Origin: an uncultured Clostridia bacterium
GTDB taxonomy: Bacteria; Bacillota; Clostridia; Oscillospirales; Acutalibacteraceae
NCBI GenBank assembly: GCA_947623765.1
Contig: CANQIG010000003.1
Location: forward strand, 1 to 26,918
Direction of reading: 5' to 3'
Length of the DNA stretch: 26,918 nt
This document shows, one piece after another, positions 1 through 6,110 of this stretch. A program made the position numbers and the translations under genes. Every line of letters begins with the position of its first letter. Within the stretch, counting starts at the first letter, position 1. The notes beneath the pieces are model-generated. The model saw nothing but the letters and a program-made list of their open reading frames with translations. It was not told the DNA's origin and made no database searches.

Positions 1-2
1 AC

Positions 3-68
3 AGCGGGGATTACGATACGGACTTTATGCGCTCGCGCGAAACGGAAGGGAGTGAACCGACGGCATGA
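3..68 (+). CDS. accC: Acetyl-CoA carboxylase biotin carboxylase, C-terminal end (partial)
   Basis: Only the last 21 codons and the stop are in the window. The peptide begins SGDYDTDFM and ends SEPTA before a TGA at 66-68. A Gly-(Asn/Asp)-(Tyr/Phe)-Asp-Thr-x-Phe stretch close to the C-terminus is typical of Firmicutes AccC, which carboxylates the biotin on AccB using ATP and bicarbonate. The stop overlaps the next gene's start as ATGA, and the next gene is accD, so the context fits an accB-accC-accD-accA operon. The identification rests on this short tail plus synteny; the body of the gene lies upstream of base 1. Confidence 0.6.
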   Translation, partial: SGDYDTDFMRSRETEGSEPTA

Positions 69-976
69 ATCTGATGGGCCTTTTCAAATCTCCGCAAAAC
101 GAACTCGAAAAGGGCGGCAAGCAGCCCGCGACGCAGGAGGAGACCCACGAGGTCACGGTCGTCTGCCCGAAGTGCGGGACGGAGACGCCGGTCTCCGAGC
201 TCTGGGAGAGCCAGAACGTCTGCCGGTGCGGGCATCATTTCCGACTGACCGCGCGGGAGCGCATCACGTTTTTCGCGGACGAGGACAGCTTCACCGAGCT
301 CTGGCCGGAGCTGACGAGCCACGACGTGCTCGGGTTCCCGGGCTATGAGCAGAAGCTCAAGAGCGCGCGCCTCGCGACGCGCGAGAAGGAGGCGGTCGTC
401 TGCGGGACGTGTACCGTAAAGGGCGAGCGCTGCGCGATGTTTGTGATGGACCCCCACTTCATGATGGCCAGCATGGGCACCGTCGTGGGGGAGAAGATCA
501 CGAGGCTGTTTGAGTTCGCGACGGAGCAGCGGCTGCCGGTGGTGGCGTTTACCGCAGCGGGCGGCGCGCGGATGCAGGAGGGCATCCTCTCCCTGATGCA
601 GATGGCGAAGACGAGCGGCGCGGTCCGGCGCCACAGCGACGCGGGGCTGTTCTACCTCGCGGTCCTTACGGACCCGACGACGGGCGGCGTCACGGCGAGC
701 TTTGCGATGGAGGGCGACATCCTCATGGCGGAGCCCGGCGCGATGATCGGTTTCGCCGGGGCGCGGGTCATCGAGCAGACGATCCGCAAGCGCCTGCCGG
801 ACGGCTTCCAGCGGGCGGAGTTCCTTCTCGAGCACGGCTTCCTCGATCTCATCACGCCGCGCAAAAACCAGCGGGACGTGATCGCGGGGCTGCTCGCGAT
901 GCACGATCCGAAGCAGCAGGGCCTGTGTGTGGAATACGGTTTGGAAGGAGTGGAGCGCATTGGCGACGGCGTATGA
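65..976 (+). CDS. accD: Acetyl-CoA carboxylase carboxyltransferase subunit beta
   Basis: AccD forms with AccA the carboxyltransferase that moves CO2 from carboxybiotin to acetyl-CoA, giving malonyl-CoA, the first committed step of fatty-acid synthesis in the cytosol. The 303-residue product is close to the usual family length. An N-terminal zinc ribbon is visible (Cys34, Cys37, Cys53, Cys55), followed by the crotonase-fold carboxyltransferase domain with GGARMQEG and LTDPTTGGVTASFAM. The last zinc pair is spaced C-R-C instead of the usual C-x2-C. The ATG at 65 is preceded by GGGAGTGA and overlaps the accC stop by ATGA, indicating translational coupling. The 3' end overlaps accA by 17 bases. 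Confidence 0.96.
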   Translation: MNLMGLFKSPQNELEKGGKQPATQEETHEVTVVCPKCGTETPVSELWESQNVCRCGHHFRLTARERITFFADEDSFTELWPELTSHDVLGFPGYEQKLKSARLATREKEAVVCGTCTVKGERCAMFVMDPHFMMASMGTVVGEKITRLFEFATEQRLPVVAFTAAGGARMQEGILSLMQMAKTSGAVRRHSDAGLFYLAVLTDPTTGGVTASFAMEGDILMAEPGAMIGFAGARVIEQTIRKRLPDGFQRAEFLLEHGFLDLITPRKNQRDVIAGLLAMHDPKQQGLCVEYGLEGVERIGDGV

Positions 977-1733
977 TAAGGTGCAGCTTGCCCGAAGCCG
1001 AAACCGGGCGACCGGGCTCTCCTTTATCGAGAATATCTTTACGGATTTCATCGAGCTGCACGGCGACCGGCGCTTTGCGGACGATCCCGCGATCGTGGCG
1101 GGGCTCGCGAAGCTCGGCGGCCGGACGGTGACGGTGATCGCCGTCGAGAAGGGCGGCGACACCAAGGACAAGGTGCGGCGCAATTTCGGTTCCCCGAACC
1201 CGGAGGGCTATCGCAAGGCGCTTCGGCTGATGCGGCAGGCGGAGAAGTTCCACCGGCCGGTGATCTGCTTTGTCGACACGGCGGGCGCGTTCTGCGGCAT
1301 CGGCGCGGAGGAGCGCGGGCAGGGACAGGCGATCGCCGAGAACCTCTACGAGATGATGGGCCTTCGCACGCCGATCCTCTCCGTGCTGATCGGCGAGGGC
1401 GGCTCGGGCGGCGCGCTGGCGCTGGCCGTCGCCGACCGCGTCTGGATGCTGGAGAACGCGGTGTATTCGGTCGTTTCGCCGGAGGGCTGCGCGAGCATCC
1501 TCTGGAAGGACGCGAAGCGCGCGAAGGACGCCGCCGAGTCCTTAAAGCTCACGGCGGCGGACATGGAGCGCTGCGGCGTGGTGGAGCGCGTCATCAGCGA
1601 ATCGGGCAGGAGCGACAAAAAGGACCTCTTCGAGCGTGTGGGCGAGATGCTCGCCATCGAGCTGGACCGCCTCTGCGAGACCGACCCCGAGGCGCTTTTG
1701 CAGCGGCGCTATAAGCGGTTTCGCGCATTTTGA
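960..1733 (+). CDS. accA: Acetyl-CoA carboxylase carboxyltransferase subunit alpha
   Basis: This is the alpha subunit of the carboxyltransferase, partner of the accD product. The sequence carries family signatures: FIELHGDRRFADDPAIVAG, VEKGGDTKDKV, a GEGGSGGALAL oxyanion loop and PEGCASILWKD. I chose the TTG at 960 because GGAAGGAG at 942-949 lies ten bases ahead. The frame stays open to a GTG at 927, but that start would place the ribosome binding site inside the gene. With TTG the product is 257 residues (MATAYDKVQLARSRNRATG...), near the short Gram-positive AccA length. The gene overlaps the end of accD and is closed by a strong terminator at 1745. Confidence 0.95.
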   Translation: MATAYDKVQLARSRNRATGLSFIENIFTDFIELHGDRRFADDPAIVAGLAKLGGRTVTVIAVEKGGDTKDKVRRNFGSPNPEGYRKALRLMRQAEKFHRPVICFVDTAGAFCGIGAEERGQGQAIAENLYEMMGLRTPILSVLIGEGGSGGALALAVADRVWMLENAVYSVVSPEGCASILWKDAKRAKDAAESLKLTAADMERCGVVERVISESGRSDKKDLFERVGEMLAIELDRLCETDPEALLQRRYKRFRAF

Positions 1734-1744
1734 ACGGCATTTCC

Positions 1745-1780
1745 GGGCTTCCCGTTTCGGCGGGGAGCCCTTTGATTTTC
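1745..1780 (+). terminator. Rho-independent terminator after accA
   Basis: A ten-pair stem, GGGCTTCCCG at 1745-1754 with CGGGGAGCCC at 1761-1770 (one T-G pair), closes a six-base loop and is followed by TTTGATTTT. It lies 11 bases past the accA stop and ends the acc operon. Confidence 0.88.
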
Positions 1781-1813
1781 CTCAAAAATGTGCAGATTCT
1801 TTTATGTTTATTC

Positions 1814-1842
1814 TTTACATTTGATTGCGCGCGTACTATAAT
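1814..1842 (+). promoter_or_regulatory. Sigma-A promoter of the GH130 gene
   Basis: TTTACA (1814-1819) and a perfect TATAAT (1837-1842) are separated by exactly 17 bases. It lies between the acc terminator and the GH130 start at 1896, so this gene has its own promoter. Confidence 0.85.
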
Positions 1843-1895
1843 AAGTGCAGAAGACGGATAAAATTTCCGTCGTGGAAAATAAAGGAGGAGACAAT

Positions 1896-2960
1896 ATGGC
1901 AAAAGTTATCGGGGGACAGAACGTCCCGAATCTGCCGTGGCAGGACAAGCCCGTCGGCTATGACAAGCCCATCTGGCGCTACGACCAGAACCCGATCATC
2001 CCGCGCGACCTGACGCCCATCGCGAATTCCATCTTCAATTCCGCGGTCGTGCCCTTCGAGGGCAAGTTCGCGGGTGTGTTCCGCGCCGACAACCGCGGCC
2101 TGCAGATGGACATTTTCCCGGGCTTCTCGGACGACGGCATCCACTGGAACATCAGCGCCGACCCGATCGTCTTCGAGCCCGCGCCGGGCTGTGACCCGGT
2201 CGTGACCGAGAAGCAGTACCGCTACGATCCGCGCGTCTGCTGGATCGAGGACCGCTACTACATCACCTGGTGCAACGGCTACCACGGCCCGACCATCGGC
2301 GTCGGCTATACGTTCGACTTCAAGAAATTCTATCAGTGCGAGAACGCGTTCCTGCCCTACAACCGCAACGGCGTGCTCTTCCCGAAGAAGATCAACGGCA
2401 ACTTCGCGATGGTCTCGCGCCCGAGCGACACCGGCCACACGCCGTTCGGCGACATCTTCTACAGCGAGAGCCCGGACCTCACCTTCTGGGGCAAGCACCG
2501 CTATGTCTTCGGCACGAGCGGCCTCGCCGGGTGGCAGGCGAAGAAGGTCGGCCCCGGCCCCACGCCGATCGAGACAGACGAGGGCTGGCTGATGATCTAC
2601 CACGGCGTGCTGAACTCCTGCAACGGCTTCGTCTACCGCTTCGGCGTCGCGCTGCTCGACCACGACAAGCCGTGGGTCGTCAAGGAGCGCGGCCTGTTCT
2701 ACGTCTTCGGCCCGGAGGAGCCGTATGAGCTCACGGGCGACGTGCCGAACGTCACCTTCCCGTGCGCGAACGTCGTCGACAAGGACACGGGCCGCATCGC
2801 GATCTACTACGGCGCGGCGGACACCGTGACGGGCCTCGCGTTCACGACGGTCGACGAACTGCTCGCGTATATGCGCAAGTACCCGCATCCCTGCACTGGC
2901 GAGGAGTATGCCTCCTACGGCAAGAAGTTCTCCGCGCAGGAATGGGATTGGAAGTTCTGA
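1896..2960 (+). CDS. GH130 beta-mannoside phosphorylase
   Basis: GH130 enzymes cleave beta-mannosides such as beta-1,4-mannooligosaccharides or mannosyl-glucose with inorganic phosphate, releasing alpha-mannose 1-phosphate in the cytosol. The 354-residue product has no signal peptide and shows the five-bladed beta-propeller pattern. It contains IWRYDQNPIIPRDL near the N-terminus, NSIFNSAVVPFEGKFAGVFR, YDPRV with the expected proton-donor Asp111, VGPGPTPIETDEGWLMIYHG, and GRIAIYYGAADT near the C-terminus. Length and the NSIFNSAV region resemble mannooligosaccharide phosphorylases (subfamily 2 type), but the exact acceptor cannot be fixed from sequence alone. The ATG at 1896 is chosen because AAAGGAGGAG lies just upstream; the frame opens earlier, but only across the promoter. 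It is monocistronic. Confidence 0.92.
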   Translation: MAKVIGGQNVPNLPWQDKPVGYDKPIWRYDQNPIIPRDLTPIANSIFNSAVVPFEGKFAGVFRADNRGLQMDIFPGFSDDGIHWNISADPIVFEPAPGCDPVVTEKQYRYDPRVCWIEDRYYITWCNGYHGPTIGVGYTFDFKKFYQCENAFLPYNRNGVLFPKKINGNFAMVSRPSDTGHTPFGDIFYSESPDLTFWGKHRYVFGTSGLAGWQAKKVGPGPTPIETDEGWLMIYHGVLNSCNGFVYRFGVALLDHDKPWVVKERGLFYVFGPEEPYELTGDVPNVTFPCANVVDKDTGRIAIYYGAADTVTGLAFTTVDELLAYMRKYPHPCTGEEYASYGKKFSAQEWDWKF

Positions 2961-2982
2961 TATTTTCCGGCAAAGTGCAAAA

Positions 2983-3040
2983 CGGCTCCCGCTTCCCCTT
3001 ATGTTTGGGGCGGCGGGAGCCGTGTGTTTTGTATGTTTTA
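2983..3040 (+). terminator. Rho-independent terminator after the GH130 gene
   Basis: CGGCTCCCGC (2983-2992) pairs with GCGGGAGCCG (3013-3022). An inner CCCC/GGGG pairing strengthens the hairpin, and the T-rich run TGTGTTTTGTATGTTTTA follows. It begins 22 bases after the GH130 stop. Confidence 0.85.
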
Positions 3041-3045
3041 GCGGG

Positions 3046-3075
3046 AAAACACGCACCGGCTCTGCCGGTGCGTGT
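3046..3075 (-). terminator. Possible minus-strand terminator for the tag-tspO transcript
   Basis: The perfect 12-pair hairpin 3049-3075 is followed on the minus strand by TTTT overlapping the stem end, then CCCGC. It is the first strong hairpin downstream of tspO on that strand. The T run is short, and the hairpin may primarily be the left end of the element described at 3038-3310. Confidence 0.35.
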
Positions 3076-3106
3076 AGAAAAGCTTTCGCTGCAAGCATCG
3101 AGCGAA

Positions 3107-3193
3107 GAGAGAAAGGAATCTTGCATAGGTCGCCATTCTGAAAAAACCATACGGGCACGGGAATTGCCCGCTTATGGGCGGCGGGGCGAGTGA
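3107..3193 (+). pseudogene. Possible remnant of the TnpB C-terminus
   Basis: One frame ending at the TGA of 3191-3193 reads EKTIRARELPAYGRRGE just before the stop. It overlaps the 5' part of the structured RNA, as the end of tnpB overlaps its omega RNA in intact IS200/IS605 elements. The tail is short and basic, and no catalytic RuvC or zinc-finger part is present. I have no alignment; the call rests on position and general resemblance of the tail, so it is weak. Confidence 0.25.
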
Positions 3194-3320
3194 TGCAAGT
3201 GGTAAACCATTCAACGCGTCTTTAGATGTGTGCCGGGAACAGGTCCTTTCAGGGCTTTCCCAAGCCGTCGGCTTCGAGCCACCGGCTTCGCCGGTGGTCC
3301 TGACTTTCAAATTGGGTCAG
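3110..3320 (+). ncRNA. Structured RNA, omega-RNA-like
   Basis: Nearly the whole stretch can be paired. CTTGCAT (3120-3126) pairs with ATGCAAG (3193-3199), enclosing TCGCC/GGCGA (3130-3134/3185-3189) and hairpin CGGGCA/TGCCCG (3152-3157/3165-3170). Then ACGCGTC/GATGTGT (3214-3220/3225-3231, TTTA loop), a compound stem GGGA+AGGTCC with GGGCTT+TCCC (3235-3261), AAGCC/GGCTT (3262-3274), CCACCGGC/GCCGGTGG (3279-3297) and CTGAC/GTCAG (3300-3320). Two stems contain four G-U pairs that form only in the + strand RNA; on the other strand they would be A-C mismatches, so the RNA should read +. No good promoter is visible immediately upstream. It is not a known riboswitch that I can recognise; the 3' hairpin followed by TTTCAA suggests TnpB-type omega RNA. 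Confidence 0.5.
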
Positions 3321-3345
3321 AATTGCCGCAGGGCGCGGGCGGGGA

Positions 3346-3825
3346 CTAGCGGTTCAGGATGAGGACGCCCGCCGTAAGGTACACCGCGAACGCGCACCAG
3401 AGGACGTAGGGGAGAAAGAGCTTTCCGGCGAGCGGGACGGCGCGGAAAAAGAGATACGCGGTGATCGCCGCAAGGACGAAAAGCACCGCGGCGAGCGCCG
3501 TCGCCCAGCCGTAGGACGCGGAACGGAAGAACACGACGGGCCAGAAAAAGTTCACCGCGAGCTGCGCGGCGAAAAAGCCGAGCGCGAACCACCGGCCGTC
3601 CCGCGCGCGCTCGAAGACGAGATACGACGACGCGCCGATCATCGCGAAGAGCAGGGTCCAGACGGCGGGGAAGACCCACCCCGGCGGCGCGGCGGGCGGC
3701 AGGCGCAGGGCGCGGTACGCCCCGAATTTAGCGCCGGACGCGAGATTCGAGAGGAGCCCGAGGAGCTCCGCGGAGAGGATCCCGATGACGGTCCCGTACA
3801 GCGTTTCTTTTTTGATCCGTTTCAC
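3346..3825 (-). CDS. tspO: TspO/MBR family membrane protein
   Basis: TspO proteins are small five-helix membrane proteins that bind porphyrins or other ligands; their role in Firmicutes is not settled. Visible family features are PPGWVFPAVWTLLFAMIGASSYLV in the second helix region, AQLAVNFFWPVVFF (the N-x-x-W helix), and PYVLWCAFAVYLT before a C-terminal LNR. Five hydrophobic segments span the protein. I start at GTG 3825 (159 residues), because GGGAG lies about ten bases ahead of it. An upstream in-frame GTG at 3834 almost touches that GGGAG and is less likely. The gene lies 66 bases downstream of tagD on the same strand, and no strong terminator separates them, so co-transcription is possible. 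Confidence 0.88.
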   Translation of the reverse strand: MKRIKKETLYGTVIGILSAELLGLLSNLASGAKFGAYRALRLPPAAPPGWVFPAVWTLLFAMIGASSYLVFERARDGRWFALGFFAAQLAVNFFWPVVFFRSASYGWATALAAVLFVLAAITAYLFFRAVPLAGKLFLPYVLWCAFAVYLTAGVLILNR

Positions 3826-3891
3826 TGGCGACACGCTCCCGTTTTTTGTTTCACGGTAAAAGCGTATGCGGGAAACGGCGCGGGTATGCGC

Positions 3892-4296
3892 TCATTCTTC
3901 CTTGACGAGGTGGAGCTTGTCCTTGATGTCCGAGGAGGAGATGCCGGGCGTGCGGTCCAGATAGACGACCTTGCAGTAGTCCCGCAGGTATTCAAAGCGC
4001 GGGCTGTCCTTCCAGTCGCTCCCCATGACCACGACGTCCACCTGATACGTCTTCACGTCGTCGAGCTTCTGCTCCCATGTGTCCTCCGGGATCACGAGGT
4101 CGACGTACCGCACTGCCTCGAGCATCCGCTTGCGCGTCTCGTAATCGTGGAAGGCGGTCTTCCCCTTGATCTCGTTGAATGCGTCCGTCGAGAGGCCGAC
4201 GATGAGGTAGTCCCCGAGTTCCTTTGCGCGGCGCAGGAGGTTGATATGTCCGTAATGCAGGAGGTCGTAGGTGCCGTATGTCAAGACGCGGATCAC
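3892..4296 (-). CDS. tagD: Glycerol-3-phosphate cytidylyltransferase
   Basis: TagD couples CTP and sn-glycerol 3-phosphate to CDP-glycerol, the donor for poly(glycerol phosphate) teichoic acid. The 134-residue protein has the nucleotidyltransferase signature TYGTYDLLHYGH (HxGH at His14-His17) and the C-terminal RTPGISSSDIK (115-125), matching the RTxGISTT motif of the family; length is also typical. The start overlaps the stop of the upstream glycerophosphotransferase as ATGA, so it is translationally coupled as the last of four genes. Its product is the substrate of the three upstream enzymes, which strongly supports the assignment. Confidence 0.95.
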   Translation of the reverse strand: MIRVLTYGTYDLLHYGHINLLRRAKELGDYLIVGLSTDAFNEIKGKTAFHDYETRKRMLEAVRYVDLVIPEDTWEQKLDDVKTYQVDVVVMGSDWKDSPRFEYLRDYCKVVYLDRTPGISSSDIKDKLHLVKEE

Positions 4297-6110
4297 GCTG
4301 ATCCCTCCGTTTCCGTGAGCAGCTTTTGGGTGAGCGCCGCGACGCGCGCCGCGGCTTTTCCGTCCGCGAGGCCGCAGAATTTCTCCCGGAACGGCGCGAC
4401 CTTTTCCGCTTCAAAGTCCCCCGTGCGGACCGCCTCCCGGAGCGCCTCCTCGGTCTGGACGATCTTCCCGGGCACGAACGGCGCGAATTCGTAGTAGAAG
4501 TCGCGCGTCGCGGTGTAAGCGGCGAGGTCGAACGCGTAGAAGAGCATCGGGATGCCCCGCATGGATGCCTCAAAGACGCAGGAGGAGTAGTCGGTGATCA
4601 GAAGGTCGGTCACAAAGAGCAGGTCGTTCAGCTCGCTCTCGTCGGAGAGATCGAGGATGCGGCCCTCGTATTCCGGCGGGAGGACGAAACGCTTTTTGCA
4701 GAAGGGGTGGAGCTTGAGGAGCAGGACGGTCTCGGGCCCGGCGGCGTCGAGGAGCGCGGCGGGGGAGAAGCGGTCCAGCGGATAAAAAGCGGTCTTCGGT
4801 CCCACGCCGCGGAAGGTCGGCGCGAAGAGGATCACGCGCTTGCCTTTCAGCATCGGGTACGTTTCGTATAGCGCCTTTCTGGTTTTTTCCGCATAGGCGC
4901 CGTCGAAGAAGATGTCCGCGCGCGGCGTGCCGAGCGGCAGAAGGCGGTCTTCCGGCAGGCCGAACGCCTCGGCGTACGGCCCGACGGCCGCTTCGCCGGA
5001 GACGACCGCGTAGTCGTACTGGCGGTGGTTTCGGCTCGACTGCTTCGGCCCGCCCGGTTTCCCGACGCGGGAGAAGCCGACGGTCTTAAACGCGCCGACC
5101 GAGTGCCAGAGCTGGATCAGCCGGACGCCGGGCCGCCTGTCCACGTAGTTCAGCAGCCGGAAAAATTCGTCCACAAAGACGACCGAGGAGGTCGCGTAGA
5201 GATAGAGGAACCGCAGGACGGCCTTCGGGCGGAGGTGGAGGTTCGCGTCGTCCTTCAGGAGGAAGCGGAACTCCGGCGCGGGTGAGAGCTTTTCGAGCGC
5301 CGCCTGCACGAAGGCGGGGTTGCCGCTGAGATCGTTCCGGCGGCAGGAGAAGAAGGAGACGCGGTCCTTTTTCACGGGGCAGAAGAAGCAGACCGCGCGG
5401 TATAGCCGGTTCAGGACCTTCCGGATGGTCTCGCGCCCGACGGAAACGTGCCACAGCGCGCCGTACTGGACTTTGAGCTGCATCAAAAACCGGAGCGCTT
5501 TGCCCCGGCGCTTCCGAACGGAAGGGGACGCGGGGATCAGTGAAAACGCGGCTAAAAAGGCGTCCAGCAGGAACCAAGGGAGGAGCGCGACGGAGAGCGC
5601 CGCGAGCAGGACGCTGTGGACCGCCCGGATCAGCTTCGCGACGGGCCGCTTCCGCTTCGATTCCAGCGGCGTCTCGGGCATGGGGACCGCGTCGAAGCGG
5701 AGCGCCGCGCCGTCCGAAGGGACGGAGGCGAGAAACGGGTCCGCGGGGCTTTGCAGGGTGCAGTCCGCCGAAACGGGGAGCGGGAAAAAGGTGTTTGCTC
5801 CGTATGCCAGCTCGAACTGCAGGGAGGACGGCGCGAAGTTTCGGTCCGTGAAGACGTAGGAGACCTCGACCTTCGCGCTATAAAAGAGCACCGCGCTGGA
5901 AAAGGTCCCGTCCGGCCCGGCGGAGACGAGCTTCGCGGGGAGACGGCGGTCTTCGCCGTCCCGGAAGAAGCGAAGCGTCACGCGGGGGGACCGCACGGCG
6001 GGGTCGTACCCCGGGCAGACGATGCGAAACGCAAGGGAGAGCAGGTGGCGGCCGTTTTTGCGGCGCGTCCATTCGAGCTCCTGAATGGTCAGGGACAAGG
6101 GTTCGTTCAA
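4293..6110 (-). CDS. CDP-glycerol glycerophosphotransferase, TagF-like, long form
   Basis: This peripheral membrane enzyme should transfer glycerol phosphate units from CDP-glycerol to a growing teichoic acid chain. The 605-residue protein has an N-terminal beta-rich domain (about 1-145), then a hydrophobic segment (about 164-194) likely to anchor it to the membrane, and a GT-B transferase domain. Catalytic-type motifs are LWHSVGAFKTVGFSR (His336), LLLKLHPF (His468) and LITDYSSCVFEA (Asp507). The start is TTG 6110: GGAG lies seven bases upstream, and the codon overlaps the TGA of the preceding gene (TTGA). It shares the motif NHRQYD with its upstream paralogue. Polymerase (TagF/TarL-like) versus primase function is undecided. 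Confidence 0.88.
   Translation of the reverse strand: MNEPLSLTIQELEWTRRKNGRHLLSLAFRIVCPGYDPAVRSPRVTLRFFRDGEDRRLPAKLVSAGPDGTFSSAVLFYSAKVEVSYVFTDRNFAPSSLQFELAYGANTFFPLPVSADCTLQSPADPFLASVPSDGAALRFDAVPMPETPLESKRKRPVAKLIRAVHSVLLAALSVALLPWFLLDAFLAAFSLIPASPSVRKRRGKALRFLMQLKVQYGALWHVSVGRETIRKVLNRLYRAVCFFCPVKKDRVSFFSCRRNDLSGNPAFVQAALEKLSPAPEFRFLLKDDANLHLRPKAVLRFLYLYATSSVVFVDEFFRLLNYVDRRPGVRLIQLWHSVGAFKTVGFSRVGKPGGPKQSSRNHRQYDYAVVSGEAAVGPYAEAFGLPEDRLLPLGTPRADIFFDGAYAEKTRKALYETYPMLKGKRVILFAPTFRGVGPKTAFYPLDRFSPAALLDAAGPETVLLLKLHPFCKKRFVLPPEYEGRILDLSDESELNDLLFVTDLLITDYSSCVFEASMRGIPMLFYAFDLAAYTATRDFYYEFAPFVPGKIVQTEEALREAVRTGDFEAEKVAPFREKFCGLADGKAAARVAALTQKLLTETEGSA

Larger units (their letters stand above)
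3038..3310 (+). mobile_element. Candidate non-autonomous IS200/IS605-like element (no transposase)
   Basis: The stretch between two convergent genes has the architecture of an IS200/IS605-family element reduced to its ends. Near each edge is a perfect palindrome with almost the same stem: ACACGCACCGGC/GCCGGTGCGTGT at 3049-3060/3064-3075 on the left, and CCACCGGC/GCCGGTGG at 3279-3286/3290-3297 on the right. They share CACCGGC-nnn-GCCGGTG. GTTTT (3035-3039) and AAAAC (3046-3050) flank the foot of the left hairpin, as cleavage-site and guide sequences do in this family. TTTCAA at 3305-3310 lies 3' of the right hairpin, a plausible right cleavage site. No tnpA and only a possible tnpB tail are present. 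Boundaries are inferred; identification depends on a database search. Confidence 0.45.

Noticed and set aside
11..1183. Antisense frame across accD and accA
   Set aside because: Shadow of the two well-identified acc genes.
3200..3260. SRP RNA or T-box resemblance (GTGTGCCGGGA, GGTAAACC)
   Set aside because: The conserved SRP GGTCAGGTCCGGAAGGAAGC core and the T-box AGGGTGGAACCGCG element are both missing.
3174..3362. 62-codon frame through the structured RNA region on +
   Set aside because: It runs across all the predicted stems and into the end of tspO, has no binding site, and its reading is explained by RNA structure.
3835..3891. Terminator between tagD and tspO
   Set aside because: The GCGTATGC/GGTATGCGC repeats give only a weak imperfect stem before TTTT on the minus strand; not convincing enough to split the transcript.
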